Source: Methanocorpusculum sp. MCE (GTDB taxonomy: Archaea > Halobacteriota > Methanomicrobia > Methanomicrobiales > Methanocorpusculaceae). From it: a stretch of 16,198 nt of DNA. The stretch spans positions 1-16,198 of the forward strand of contig NIZU01000091.1 in NCBI GenBank assembly GCA_003315675.1, written 5' to 3'. This document shows, piece by piece, positions 1-6,335 of this stretch; within the stretch, counting starts at the first letter, position 1, and every line of letters starts with the position of its first letter. The position numbers were made by a program, and so were the translations under genes. A model generated the notes under the pieces. That model saw only the letters and a list, made by a program, of their open reading frames with translations, did not search any database and was not told the DNA's origin.

Positions 1-116
1 TGGAGTTCGAGGTCGCGGACCCGTTCCATGAGGTCGGCATAGTCGCGTTCGAGTTCTTCGAGGCGTTTTTCCATGTTTTCCTGGGATGTCATGTATAGGA
101 GATTGGCTACATCCAT
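1..116 (-). CDS. 5' end of an unidentified coiled-coil protein (runs off window)
   Basis: An open frame reads leftward from an ATG at 116-114 for 38 codons and leaves the window. After a short hydrophobic start (MDVANLLYM) the peptide is rich in Glu, Arg and Leu, with a heptad-like spacing (residues about 14-38) typical of a coiled coil. I do not recognise the family. A G-rich stretch just upstream on this strand contains a GGTGAGG-like ribosome binding site. The first five to six codons and the leader lie inside a 51-bp repeat that recurs at 16046-16097, so the first codons may be supplied by the repeat. The in-frame ATG at 92-90 (residue 9) could be the older start. The transposase on the same strand lies directly upstream. 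Confidence 0.5.
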   Translation of the reverse strand, partial: MDVANLLYMTSQENMEKRLEELERDYADLMERVRDLEL

Positions 117-150
117 ACCCCCTCACCCCCCCCAAAAAAAGAAGAATACC
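100..150. repeat. 51-bp dispersed repeat, copy 1 (abuts 3' end of transposase)
   Basis: This stretch (AGATTGGCTACATCC, then C-rich, A-rich, ending GAATACC) recurs in the same orientation at 16046-16097 with three substitutions and one extra A in the A run. Similarity stops abruptly at 150/151 and 16097/16098, where insertion-sequence DNA begins on both sides. Here it touches the transposase 3' end; at the second site it touches the transposase 5' end. It also contains the ATG and first codons of the leftward coiled-coil ORF. Whether it is a target site, part of a larger mobile unit or a gene-leader repeat cannot be decided from this window. Confidence 0.75.
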
Positions 151-179
151 CATTATTCCTTGACGTTTTTTTTTTAAAT

Positions 180-1194
180 TTACACTCTGTTTTGAATCGT
201 TTTCACCTGATAGATATTATAACAAAATGCAGCCAGCATATTTTTCACTCGTACTCTTTGCAGCGTTGTTACCTTTACCAACCCTGCATGAAAGATATTT
301 TTGATCACTACATAGGGTCTCTCGCCCTTTGATCTCTTCCTACTTATTCGCAGATTTCTCAGTTTATCTCGTATGCCAATGGGATGCCCTCTCGCTCCCC
401 TTTTCATTGTGGCACTATATCCCTTGCATTTTGCTCCCTGATATCCCCGATCCCGATAGACCACTTCTCCTTTTTCTGAGAGGTCCACCTGACTATCATG
501 AACATTTGCCGTGGTGGTTTCAATGCGTCGAATAAGATCGTGCGTCGTATCCATGATGGTATGAAGTTTATAGCCATAGTGCATTTTGCCGTTCTTGGAC
601 ATGATTTTTCCATCTTTATCCCGTCGTGTTTTTGCCTGATCTCCTCGCGGCGTGTCTTTCTTACAATGACCGGGTTCAGCATACACAAACGTTGCATCCT
701 GAATCATACCTTGTTCAATTTTCAGACCTTTCAGGTCAAGTTGTCTCTGAAACTCCTGCCAGACCACTGTATCAACGCCTGATTCGGACATGCGCTCCCG
801 AAATAACCAGATCGTTGAATTGTCGGGTATTTTGTCAGGACACCCAAGAGTTCGCAAGATCGAATCTTGCTCACCGTTTCGGGCTAACGCCCTCACTTAC
901 CATGCCAAAAAGAAAGACGATCATAAATTTCACGTTCAACGGCGAGATCAGACAGATTATACCAGACTTCCAGAAGCTGAATCTTGAACATAAGTATGAC
1001 ATCGACATTGGGATGACCGCCCTTGCCGGATTTATTTGCATACATGGATTCAAGAAGAGGGCGAAAATGGATTCAAGAAGAGGGCGAAACACATCCCAAT
1101 CAAGTGTTTTACCAACGTCGGAGAGACGGTCGCCAAGTTTTTCATAACGTTCGTGATATGCCTGGTTGAGACCAAAGCTGCTGAAAGTCCCCAT
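180..1194 (-). pseudogene. IS5-family DDE transposase, frame broken at two places
   Basis: The N-terminal part starts at ATG 1194 (MGTFSSFGLNQA...) and stays in frame to about 1067. A 23-bp tandem duplication (1044-1066 and 1067-1089) then shifts the frame. With one unit removed, the expected IS5-family N-domain follows (GKGGHPNVDVILMFKIQLL, then REIYDRLSF). A second break lies near 865-912: about 47 nt after REIYDRLSF carry stops and a further frame change before LRTLGCPDKIPDNSTIWLF. From there the frame is open to the stop at 180-182. That part carries the DDE-like set: Asp in IQDATF, Asp in YRDRGYQG, and Glu in RKRSKGERPY. The family call rests on these motifs. The C-terminal fragment alone has a possible GTG start at 896 but lacks the N-domain. 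Confidence 0.85.
1044..1089. repeat. 23-bp perfect tandem duplication inside transposase
   Basis: Two identical head-to-tail 23-base units (1044-1066 and 1067-1089) begin ATGGATTCAAGAAGAGGGCG. Because 23 is not a multiple of three, the extra unit shifts the transposase frame. Deleting one unit restores a family-like reading, so this is a recent disabling change, probably by slippage or unequal repair. Confidence 0.93.
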
Positions 1195-1267
1195 ACATAC
1201 TACTCAACGTACGAAAAGAAAGTACTTTCTGTCAAAAAAAGGTTGTTAGAAATTCTCAAATCTCTTT

Positions 1268-2446
1268 TTACGATCCTTCAAAACGCGAGTCGAACTTGGG
1301 GTTCAGAAGATGGACCTTTACGATCGCTCCTTCCTTGACAATGACCTCCGGCCAGAGTCTGGTTCCGGAGTGGATGGTGACATTGTTCTGCAGGATCGAA
1401 CGCGGGCCGACCACGGTGTTGTGTTCGATGGAGCAGTTATCTCCCAGATTCGTATTGACGTCGATGATGCTGCCCGAGATCGTGGTGTTGGATCCGACGA
1501 CGACCCCGTTGTAGATCGAGGATGAGAATATTTTTGCATTGTTTTTGATAACGCAGTTGTCTCCGATGCTGGTGTAAGGACCGATGATGACGTTTTCTCC
1601 GATCAGGACTCCGTTTCCGACGATTACCGGACCGACGATTCTTGATCCCGAGCCAAGCGTCACTCCGTCTCCAAGTGTCACGGGTCCGGTGATATGCGCA
1701 TCCTTAATATTGAGGGTCCCGGAAACGCTCGTCACGGTCTTTTCCTGCAGGATCCATTTCTCAGCGGCACGCAACATCGCCGGGTTGCCGACATCAGTCC
1801 AGTTTCCGCGTGCCAGCCAGCCGTTGAGCTGATATCCTTTTTCCATCAGAAGCGGGAAGAGGTCTTTGGCGAAGTCGAATTTGGTGTTTTCCGGAATGAA
1901 CTCGAAGATCTTCGGGTCGCAGACATAGATGCCCGTGCTTGCAAGGTTTGAGAAGATCTCTCCTGGTGCCGGTTTCTCTCTGAATCTCTGGATCCGAAGG
2001 GATGCATCGATCTCGGCAATGCCGAACTCACGCGGATCCTCGATACTGATCAGACCGATCGAAGTGATTGCAGGGGAATTCATATGGTCCCGGTAAAACT
2101 CCAGAAGGTTGAGGTCGGTCATGTGGTCGCCGCCTACCACGAGGAATGGAGCATCTTCAAGATACTTCTGGGCGTTTTTTACGCTGCCGGCGGTCCCAAG
2201 TTTTGTTTCTTCGGAGACGTAGGTGATATTTGCTCCGTAGAGGGATCCGTCGCCGAGTGCGTTCTGGATATCATCACCTAAGTATCCTATAGTCAAAACG
2301 ATGTCGGTAAAACCGAGGTTGGCAAGGTGCGTAACCAGATGTACGATCGACGGTTTGTTGGCTATCGGGATACAGGGTTTCGGCCGCTCAAATGTTAGCG
2401 GGCGAAGACGAGTCCCTTCTCCCCCACACATAATGCATGCTTTCAT
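1268..2446 (-). CDS. Sugar-1-phosphate nucleotidylyltransferase with left-handed beta-helix domain
   Basis: A 392-residue protein that should transfer a nucleotide to a sugar-1-phosphate, making an NDP-sugar for cell-surface glycans or glycosylation. Residues 1-235 form the nucleotidyltransferase domain: signature GGEGTRLRPLT at 8-18, conserved Lys23 in RPKP, LGTAGSVK at 83-90, metal-binding Asp in VVGGDH (D107), and NWTDVG at 215-220. Residues about 245-372 are hexapeptide repeats (I/V-G-x-x-x-x-I) of a left-handed beta-helix, as in archaeal bifunctional nucleotidylyltransferase/acetyltransferase and mannose-1-phosphate guanylyltransferase-like proteins. Base and sugar specificity cannot be read from sequence. 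The last 20 residues look complete although the IS ends 10 bases past the stop. No obvious partner gene is adjacent. Confidence 0.9.
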   Translation of the reverse strand: MKACIMCGGEGTRLRPLTFERPKPCIPIANKPSIVHLVTHLANLGFTDIVLTIGYLGDDIQNALGDGSLYGANITYVSEETKLGTAGSVKNAQKYLEDAPFLVVGGDHMTDLNLLEFYRDHMNSPAITSIGLISIEDPREFGIAEIDASLRIQRFREKPAPGEIFSNLASTGIYVCDPKIFEFIPENTKFDFAKDLFPLLMEKGYQLNGWLARGNWTDVGNPAMLRAAEKWILQEKTVTSVSGTLNIKDAHITGPVTLGDGVTLGSGSRIVGPVIVGNGVLIGENVIIGPYTSIGDNCVIKNNAKIFSSSIYNGVVVGSNTTISGSIIDVNTNLGDNCSIEHNTVVGPRSILQNNVTIHSGTRLWPEVIVKEGAIVKVHLLNPKFDSRFEGS

Positions 2447-2515
2447 TCCGTCTATATTTGTTGCAGGGCATTATGAGTATTGTGGGGTAGTGCGGGGACG
2501 AAATCGTATTTCAGA

Positions 2516-2530
2516 GAAAAATAAAAAAAA
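2516..2530 (-). terminator. T-rich terminator after the DUF63 gene
   Basis: On the minus strand, 25-40 bases past the DUF63 stop, is a run of T8, one A and T4. Archaeal RNA polymerase typically terminates at such T tracts without a strong hairpin. It separates the DUF63 gene from the nucleotidylyltransferase downstream. Confidence 0.5.
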
Positions 2531-2554
2531 GGTATGTCGATCCGGAGGGGAAGA

Positions 2555-3391
2555 CTAGATGCCAAGAACCATGCGCAGAACGTCCCGAAGGCCGGGAGCA
2601 AGACCCACGACGATCATTGCAAGCAGGACCAGATGCCAGATGCTTTCCATCCCTTCCTCTTTTCGGAATTTTTCCAGGATCCATATGGCAGGAATCAGCA
2701 CAACGATTTTCAGCGCGAACATCACATACGGCGTTCCCGTGAGCTCGATCAGCGTGCTTCCAAGAACATGCTGCTCGATGTATCCCTTAAATGCGAGGGC
2801 ATAACTCGTCGCAGAGGCATCCAGCATATGCCCGGCAATCAAAACCAGATACAGGGGCTGATTCACATACTCCCAGCGGAACAGATACCTGAGAACCGCC
2901 CATAGAGCCGCGGCCGCCGCCGCTGCTATCAGAACGACCAGAATTCCCGCACCCACATCCACATCGGTCGCCTGGGTAAACCCGAACCAGACCAGAAATC
3001 CTGCGACGATGAGGGAGGAGATAACTCCGCCGAGCATAAATGGCGTCGTATACGACACGACTTTCTTGTTCTTCTGCAACAGGTAGGAGATAAACAGCAT
3101 CGCCATGGCAAAGAACATGGTGAGGAAATAGACCTGCGGGGTCACAAACAGAATCCACCAGGGTTCGGGGACCATGCCTGTATCCTCGACTACGCGAAGC
3201 AGTCCTCCAAGAATGATATATGTCAGACCAGTGAGGATCAAAGGTGTATCGATTGCAATATTTGCCTTTTTCAGACAGCGGTAAAGTATATACAGTCCCA
3301 AGAGGACTAATAAAGCATACAATATCGTCTGGATGACTGTATAAGTTGAGCCCTCCAGTTCGACTATCCACGCATATAATTCATTTAACAT
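2555..3391 (-). CDS. DUF63 family integral membrane protein
   Basis: A 278-residue, strongly hydrophobic protein with seven or eight predicted membrane segments (about 17-38, 50-66, 85-105, 117-138, 147-168, 178-195, 220-239, 250-266). Polar residues within or near membranes include R66/E69 (LLRVVED) and H188/D191 in GHMLDASATSY, a pattern I associate with the archaeal DUF63 family, whose function is unknown. An eight-alanine run (156-163) lies in a membrane segment. The start at 3391 is only 14 bases from the egsA start on the other strand, so each gene's promoter must extend into the other's first codons. The shared control region is consistent with a membrane-related role, but that is guesswork. 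Confidence 0.8.
   Translation of the reverse strand: MLNELYAWIVELEGSTYTVIQTILYALLVLLGLYILYRCLKKANIAIDTPLILTGLTYIILGGLLRVVEDTGMVPEPWWILFVTPQVYFLTMFFAMAMLFISYLLQKNKKVVSYTTPFMLGGVISSLIVAGFLVWFGFTQATDVDVGAGILVVLIAAAAAAALWAVLRYLFRWEYVNQPLYLVLIAGHMLDASATSYALAFKGYIEQHVLGSTLIELTGTPYVMFALKIVVLIPAIWILEKFRKEEGMESIWHLVLLAMIVVGLAPGLRDVLRMVLGI
3373..3380 (+). promoter_or_regulatory. Possible TATA element for egsA, inside the DUF63 5' end
   Basis: CATATAAT lies about 27-33 bases upstream of the egsA ATG at 3406. At the usual archaeal distance, transcription would start at or just before the start codon and give a nearly leaderless mRNA. It sits within the first codons of the divergent DUF63 gene. Confidence 0.35.
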
Positions 3392-3405
3392 ATAGGATCA
3401 CGACC

Positions 3406-4488
3406 ATGGAAGCTAAGAATAATAGGATACTCAAGGATAAAACCTTTGACAAATCCCGGTGGATTCAGATGCCGAGGGATGTGATCGCCGGTCACGATGC
3501 TTTGCTTCAGCTTCCAAACGTCATCACCGATCTGGGAATCACCGGTCCTTTACTTCTTCTTTCGGGAAACACGACCCTGAAGACAGTGGGCCTCGAGGTT
3601 CTCCGGCTTTTGGAAGACCGGCAGGTTACAACTGCTGTTGTCGGGGAGATCACCTATGAGGAGATCGCGAGGGTCGAGGAGCTGGCTCAGAACATCGGTG
3701 CGGTTTTGATCATCGCAGTAGGCGGCGGGCGGGTTATCGATACGGCCAAGGTCGTCTCCTACAATCTTGACATCCAGTTCATCAGTGTTCCAACCGCCGC
3801 ATCCCACGACGGTATCGCCTCTTCGCGGGCCTCGATTATGACCGCGGACGGGAACTTGAGCGTAGCGGCCCATCCCCCTCTAGCCATCGTCGCCGACACG
3901 GGAATTATTGCCGGAGCGCCGCATCGGCTGATGGCCGCCGGGTATGCTGATATGGTTGCCAACTATACCGCAGTTCTCGACTGGGATCTTTCAAAAACCA
4001 AAACAGGCGAGCAGGTCCGCGAGTATGCGATGACGCTCTCGATGATCACGGCGGAACTGATGGTGGAGAATGCAGAAAAGATCAAAGCCTTCGATGAAAA
4101 TGCGGCCTGGATCGTGGTAAAGGCGTTGTTTGCCTCCGGTGTTGCGATGAGTATCGCCGGAAGTTCCCGTCCAGCATCCGGGGGCGAGCATAAGTTTGCC
4201 CACATGCTCGAACGTCTGATTCCCGGAAAAGTTCTTCACGGAGAAGCCTGCGGGGTTGGAACGATCATCAGTATGATCATGCATAAAGGAGACTGGCAGA
4301 GAATCCGGGACTCTCTTCGGCTGATCGGCGCTCCGACAACGCCGAAAGAGCTGGGACTCCCTGACGAAATCGTAATCGAGGCTATTCTTCGGGCAAAAGA
4401 AATCCGCCCCGAACGCTACACTATCTTTGATGAGGATATTACCAGAGAGCAGGCAGAATGTCTGGTTGCCCGGTTATATGAGGAGTAA
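3406..4488 (+). CDS. egsA: sn-glycerol-1-phosphate dehydrogenase
   Basis: Reduces dihydroxyacetone phosphate with NAD(P)H to sn-glycerol-1-phosphate, the stereospecific backbone of archaeal ether lipids. The 360-residue product matches the family length. It shows the nucleotide-binding GGGRVIDTAK (106-115), the characteristic SVPTAASHDG (127-136), GYADM (179-183), and the metal region GGEHKFAHMLE (259-269) followed by LHGEACGVG (277-285). Asp182 and His262, His266 and His278 are the candidate Zn ligands. I chose ATG 3406 (MEAKNNRI) rather than the upstream 3346: it gives family length, has a GGATCAC element 5-11 bases upstream, and avoids a 20-residue extension that would overlap the divergent gene. 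UPF0179 follows three bases after the stop, so the two are probably co-transcribed. Confidence 0.95.
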   Translation: MEAKNNRILKDKTFDKSRWIQMPRDVIAGHDALLQLPNVITDLGITGPLLLLSGNTTLKTVGLEVLRLLEDRQVTTAVVGEITYEEIARVEELAQNIGAVLIIAVGGGRVIDTAKVVSYNLDIQFISVPTAASHDGIASSRASIMTADGNLSVAAHPPLAIVADTGIIAGAPHRLMAAGYADMVANYTAVLDWDLSKTKTGEQVREYAMTLSMITAELMVENAEKIKAFDENAAWIVVKALFASGVAMSIAGSSRPASGGEHKFAHMLERLIPGKVLHGEACGVGTIISMIMHKGDWQRIRDSLRLIGAPTTPKELGLPDEIVIEAILRAKEIRPERYTIFDEDITREQAECLVARLYEE

Positions 4489-4491
4489 CGT

Positions 4492-4950
4492 ATGGACAAG
4501 GAAGAAACAATCATAACAATCGTCGGCTCGGTTTTTGCCAATGAGGGTGCCGAGTTCGTGTATGCCGGAAAAGCACCCGAGTGCGAATCATGCAAAGTGG
4601 CAAAGGTCTGTCATAACGCTAAGCTTCGCGAGGGAAAGAGATACCGTGTTGTTTCGGTCAGAAAAACAAAGCATGACTGCGCCGTTCATGAAGGCGGGGC
4701 AAATGCCGTGGAAGTGGCGGAAACGATCATCACGGCAGTCATCCCGACGAGTCAGGCGACCCGCAGGACCCGGATAACCTATACTCCCGTCTGCGATGAC
4801 GTGTTTTGTAAAGGATATGCATTCTGTCACCCGGACGGGCTGACCGAAAAGGGCAGATATGTGGTTCTGGAAGTTCTCGGTCCCTACTCCGAGTGTCCGA
4901 AAGGAACAAAGAACCTGAAACTCGTCGAGATGCGTCCGGTTCCAACGTAA
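4492..4950 (+). CDS. UPF0179 family cysteine-rich protein
   Basis: A 152-residue protein of the archaeal UPF0179 family, function unknown. Eight cysteines stand at residues 31, 34, 40, 63, 101, 106, 112 and 135. The first four (CESCKVAKVC and HDC) and the last four (CDDVFC, FC and EC) form two similar sets, consistent with two metal sites (zinc or iron-sulfur) in a duplicated fold. The ATG is three bases after the egsA stop, so expression is likely coupled to lipid-backbone synthesis, though that does not show a shared function. No signal peptide or membrane segment is visible. Confidence 0.85.
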   Translation: MDKEETIITIVGSVFANEGAEFVYAGKAPECESCKVAKVCHNAKLREGKRYRVVSVRKTKHDCAVHEGGANAVEVAETIITAVIPTSQATRRTRITYTPVCDDVFCKGYAFCHPDGLTEKGRYVVLEVLGPYSECPKGTKNLKLVEMRPVPT

Positions 4951-4969
4951 ATACCAGCTGATTTCAACA

Positions 4970-5803
4970 TCAGCACTGCTCTTCGACTCTTTCAGTCAGC
5001 TTCAGGGCAACGGTACTGATCCTTTCTTTCAAAAGAAGCGCATCTGTCAGGTTTTTTGGAACCCCATAATAAATCCCGGCGAGTCCTCCGGCAATGCAGG
5101 CGATCGTGTCCGTGTCCCCTCCTAAAACACAGGCACGGTGAATCACGTCCGTGTATCCGCATCCGTCGCGAAAACAGGCGAGGGCGCATCTGGTCGTTTC
5201 TATCGGGTCGATCGACGGAATGAGTTCTCCTGAAAGATACGTCGCCGCAATCTCCGAAAAGATCTCGGCTTTCGATTTTCCCGCAGTCAATCCTGCTGCG
5301 GCTTTGGATATTACCGCACAGCAGTCTCCGGCCGTTATATCATAATGCGTATAGGCCGATACCTTTCTCGCTGTATCTTCAACATCATTTGTCATCACCA
5401 AGCCGACTGTAATCGTCCGCATTACACTGCCGTTCGTCCTGCTCCCGCATACGGCGTGGAGTGCAGATACGGCCGCCTCCGGAGAACAGCCCTGTTCAAG
5501 AAGCGATGTCATTGTTTTGGTTGTTCTGCCGAACGTAGTATCATCTTCGCGGAGTGTAAGGATGACCTTCTGCAGAAAAACCGTCCAGTCGAAATATCCA
5601 GTCTCACAGTACGTCTCTGCCAAAGCCAGCATCATCAGCGTGTCGTCGGTGCCTTCTCCGATTTTCAGATTGAACTGCCCGCCGCCGGACATGCGAATCT
5701 CTCTTATCTCATCCCAGCCTGATCATTCGAATGATGCTCCGAGAGCATCGCCGACCGCACACCCGAACAAACCTCCCGCAATCCTTGCCTGCAGATTATT
5801 CAT
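4970..5803 (-). pseudogene. ADP-ribosylglycohydrolase family gene with in-frame TGA at codon 27
   Basis: The frame from ATG 5803 (MNNLQARIAGGLFGCAVGDA) reads collinearly as an ADP-ribosylglycohydrolase (DraG/ARH fold) of 277 codons, interrupted only by TGA at 5723-5725. This family removes ADP-ribose from proteins or nucleotides using two Mg ions. Visible elements are GDALGASFE (18-26, where the Glu matches the catalytic Glu of ARH3-type enzymes), TDDT (52-55), SRTNGSVMR (121-129) and GGDTDT (228-233). The stop directly follows the putative catalytic Glu codon. Restart at Met38 (5692) would give 240 residues lacking the GDALG helix and that Glu. The metal-ligand motifs downstream are intact, so the lesion looks recent. 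Recoding is less likely but not excluded. A TATA-like element and AGGTGATGA ribosome site precede 5803. Confidence 0.82.
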
Positions 5804-5828
5804 AATTGTCATCACCTAGACTGTCCTT

Positions 5829-5838
5829 ACATATAAGC
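5829..5838 (-). promoter_or_regulatory. TATA-like promoter of the ADP-ribosylglycohydrolase gene
   Basis: On the minus strand CTTATATGTA lies about 26-35 bases upstream of ATG 5803. The sequence AGGTGATGA between them fits an archaeal ribosome binding site. This supports 5803, not Met38, as the original start. Confidence 0.5.
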
Positions 5839-5873
5839 TTGTCTGAAATCGGGCTTTTGAACAAAGCGTCGCG

Positions 5874-5953
5874 CCGGAAATTCCGGATATTTCCAGAACC
5901 ATAATTGAAATCCGGGCCCAAATTTCGCCCATCTCACACTGTCTTCCCGGGAA
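5874..5953. promoter_or_regulatory. Two palindromes between the divergent promoters (possible operators)
   Basis: CCGGAAATTCCGG (5874-5886) is a 6-1-6 inverted repeat and TTCCCGGGAA (5944-5953) is a perfect 10-base palindrome. Both lie between the minus-strand TATA at 5829-5838 and the plus-strand TATA at 5977-5986; the second is 23 bases upstream of the latter. Placement suits a transcription-factor site, but no known motif is recognised and short GC palindromes arise by chance. Confidence 0.25.
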
Positions 5954-5976
5954 AACACGGGTCGTCAGCAACTCAG

Positions 5977-5986
5977 ATATAAATAT
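5977..5986 (+). promoter_or_regulatory. TATA box of the UPF0058-elp3-priS-ribosomal gene block
   Basis: ATATAAATAT in otherwise GC-richer DNA is a strong archaeal TATA box. Transcription would start near 6005, a few bases before the 16-codon leader ORF and about 55 before UPF0058. It is the clearest promoter for the plus-strand block that follows. Confidence 0.65.
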
Positions 5987-6010
5987 GACGAGTAACCTAT
6001 ATGTGTCGAG

Positions 6011-6061
6011 ATGATAGAAAAGATTAAGGAAGATTTTTTGATAAGAGGTGTTACCAAATAA
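6011..6061 (+). CDS. 16-codon leader ORF overlapping the UPF0058 start
   Basis: ATG at 6011 opens MIEKIKEDFLIRGVTK and its TAA (6059-6061) overlaps the ATG of the UPF0058 gene as TAATG. The predicted transcription start is about five bases upstream, so it would be translated from a nearly leaderless mRNA. The UPF0058 ribosome site AGAGGTG (6044-6050) lies inside it, so ribosomes on the leader could modulate or couple translation of the next gene. No run of a single regulatory codon is seen. It may be chance; conservation in relatives is unknown. Confidence 0.35.
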   Translation: MIEKIKEDFLIRGVTK

Positions 6062-6324
6062 TGCAGAAAGAAGAGTTACTACATTTACACATGTTGATGG
6101 TCCAGATCAAGAAATATTATGAATCCATCTCTGGAAAAACCGTTCAAACTGCCGAATACGATGCATTGCAGATCTCGCCGATCCACATTCATAAAAATAA
6201 GAATCTGCATCGCGTCGCTCTTCTTACACTGGGTAATGAGATCGTGTCGGAGATGCACGCAACTCAGACCGCCCAGACTCCGTTTACTCAGGAATCAAGC
6301 CAGAGTATTGTTGCAGAACACTGA
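6061..6324 (+). CDS. UPF0058 family protein
   Basis: An 87-residue protein of the small archaeal UPF0058 family, function unknown. Residues 1-70 are likely helical and contain the family-like opening KEELLHLHMLMVQIKKYY and a central SPIHIHKNKNLHRVALLTLG region. The last 20 residues (Thr/Gln/Ser-rich) look disordered. AGAGGTG at 6044-6050 is a good ribosome site ten bases before the ATG. It is the first substantial gene after the TATA box and ends 11 bases before elp3, so it probably heads the same transcript as the tRNA-modification and replication genes. Confidence 0.8.
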   Translation: MQKEELLHLHMLMVQIKKYYESISGKTVQTAEYDALQISPIHIHKNKNLHRVALLTLGNEIVSEMHATQTAQTPFTQESSQSIVAEH

Positions 6325-6335
6325 TCTTATTGCAA

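Larger units (their letters stand above)
151..1257 (-). mobile_element. Degenerate IS5-like insertion sequence, copy 1
   Basis: The right boundary (1257) is set by comparison with the second copy: the reverse complement of 1164-1257 matches 16098-16198 apart from A/T-run length, and similarity ends beyond it. The left boundary (about 151) is inferred from the end of the shared 51-bp repeat. Both ends carry a T run just inside the terminus (T10 near 166-176; A7 at 1234-1240 on this strand), but I could not align convincing terminal inverted repeats or a target-site duplication. The right end falls 10 bases from the stop codon of the nucleotidylyltransferase, and its T run could serve as that gene's terminator. 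The transposase is broken, so this copy should not transpose on its own protein. Confidence 0.8.

Noticed and set aside
100..150. G-quadruplex or CRISPR-like repeat in the G-rich strand of the 51-bp repeat
   Set aside because: Only two separate G tracts occur (G8 and G5), there is no regular array of spacers, and only two copies exist, each tied to an IS end.
626..1147. 173-codon plus-strand ORF across the transposase
   Set aside because: It is antisense to recognisable transposase motifs on the minus strand and has no protein-family character; a shadow frame.
2900..2930. GC-rich GCC-type run encoding eight alanines
   Set aside because: It lies within a predicted membrane helix of the DUF63 protein and fits normal composition there; no sign of repeat expansion beyond the helix.
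2787..3371. 194-codon minus-strand ORF inside the DUF63 gene
   Set aside because: It overlaps the clear DUF63 membrane protein on the same strand in another frame and has no coherent hydrophobic or domain pattern.
3346..3405. 20-codon N-terminal extension of egsA
   Set aside because: It would overlap the divergent DUF63 gene, exceeds family length, and the ATG at 3406 has a better ribosome-site context.
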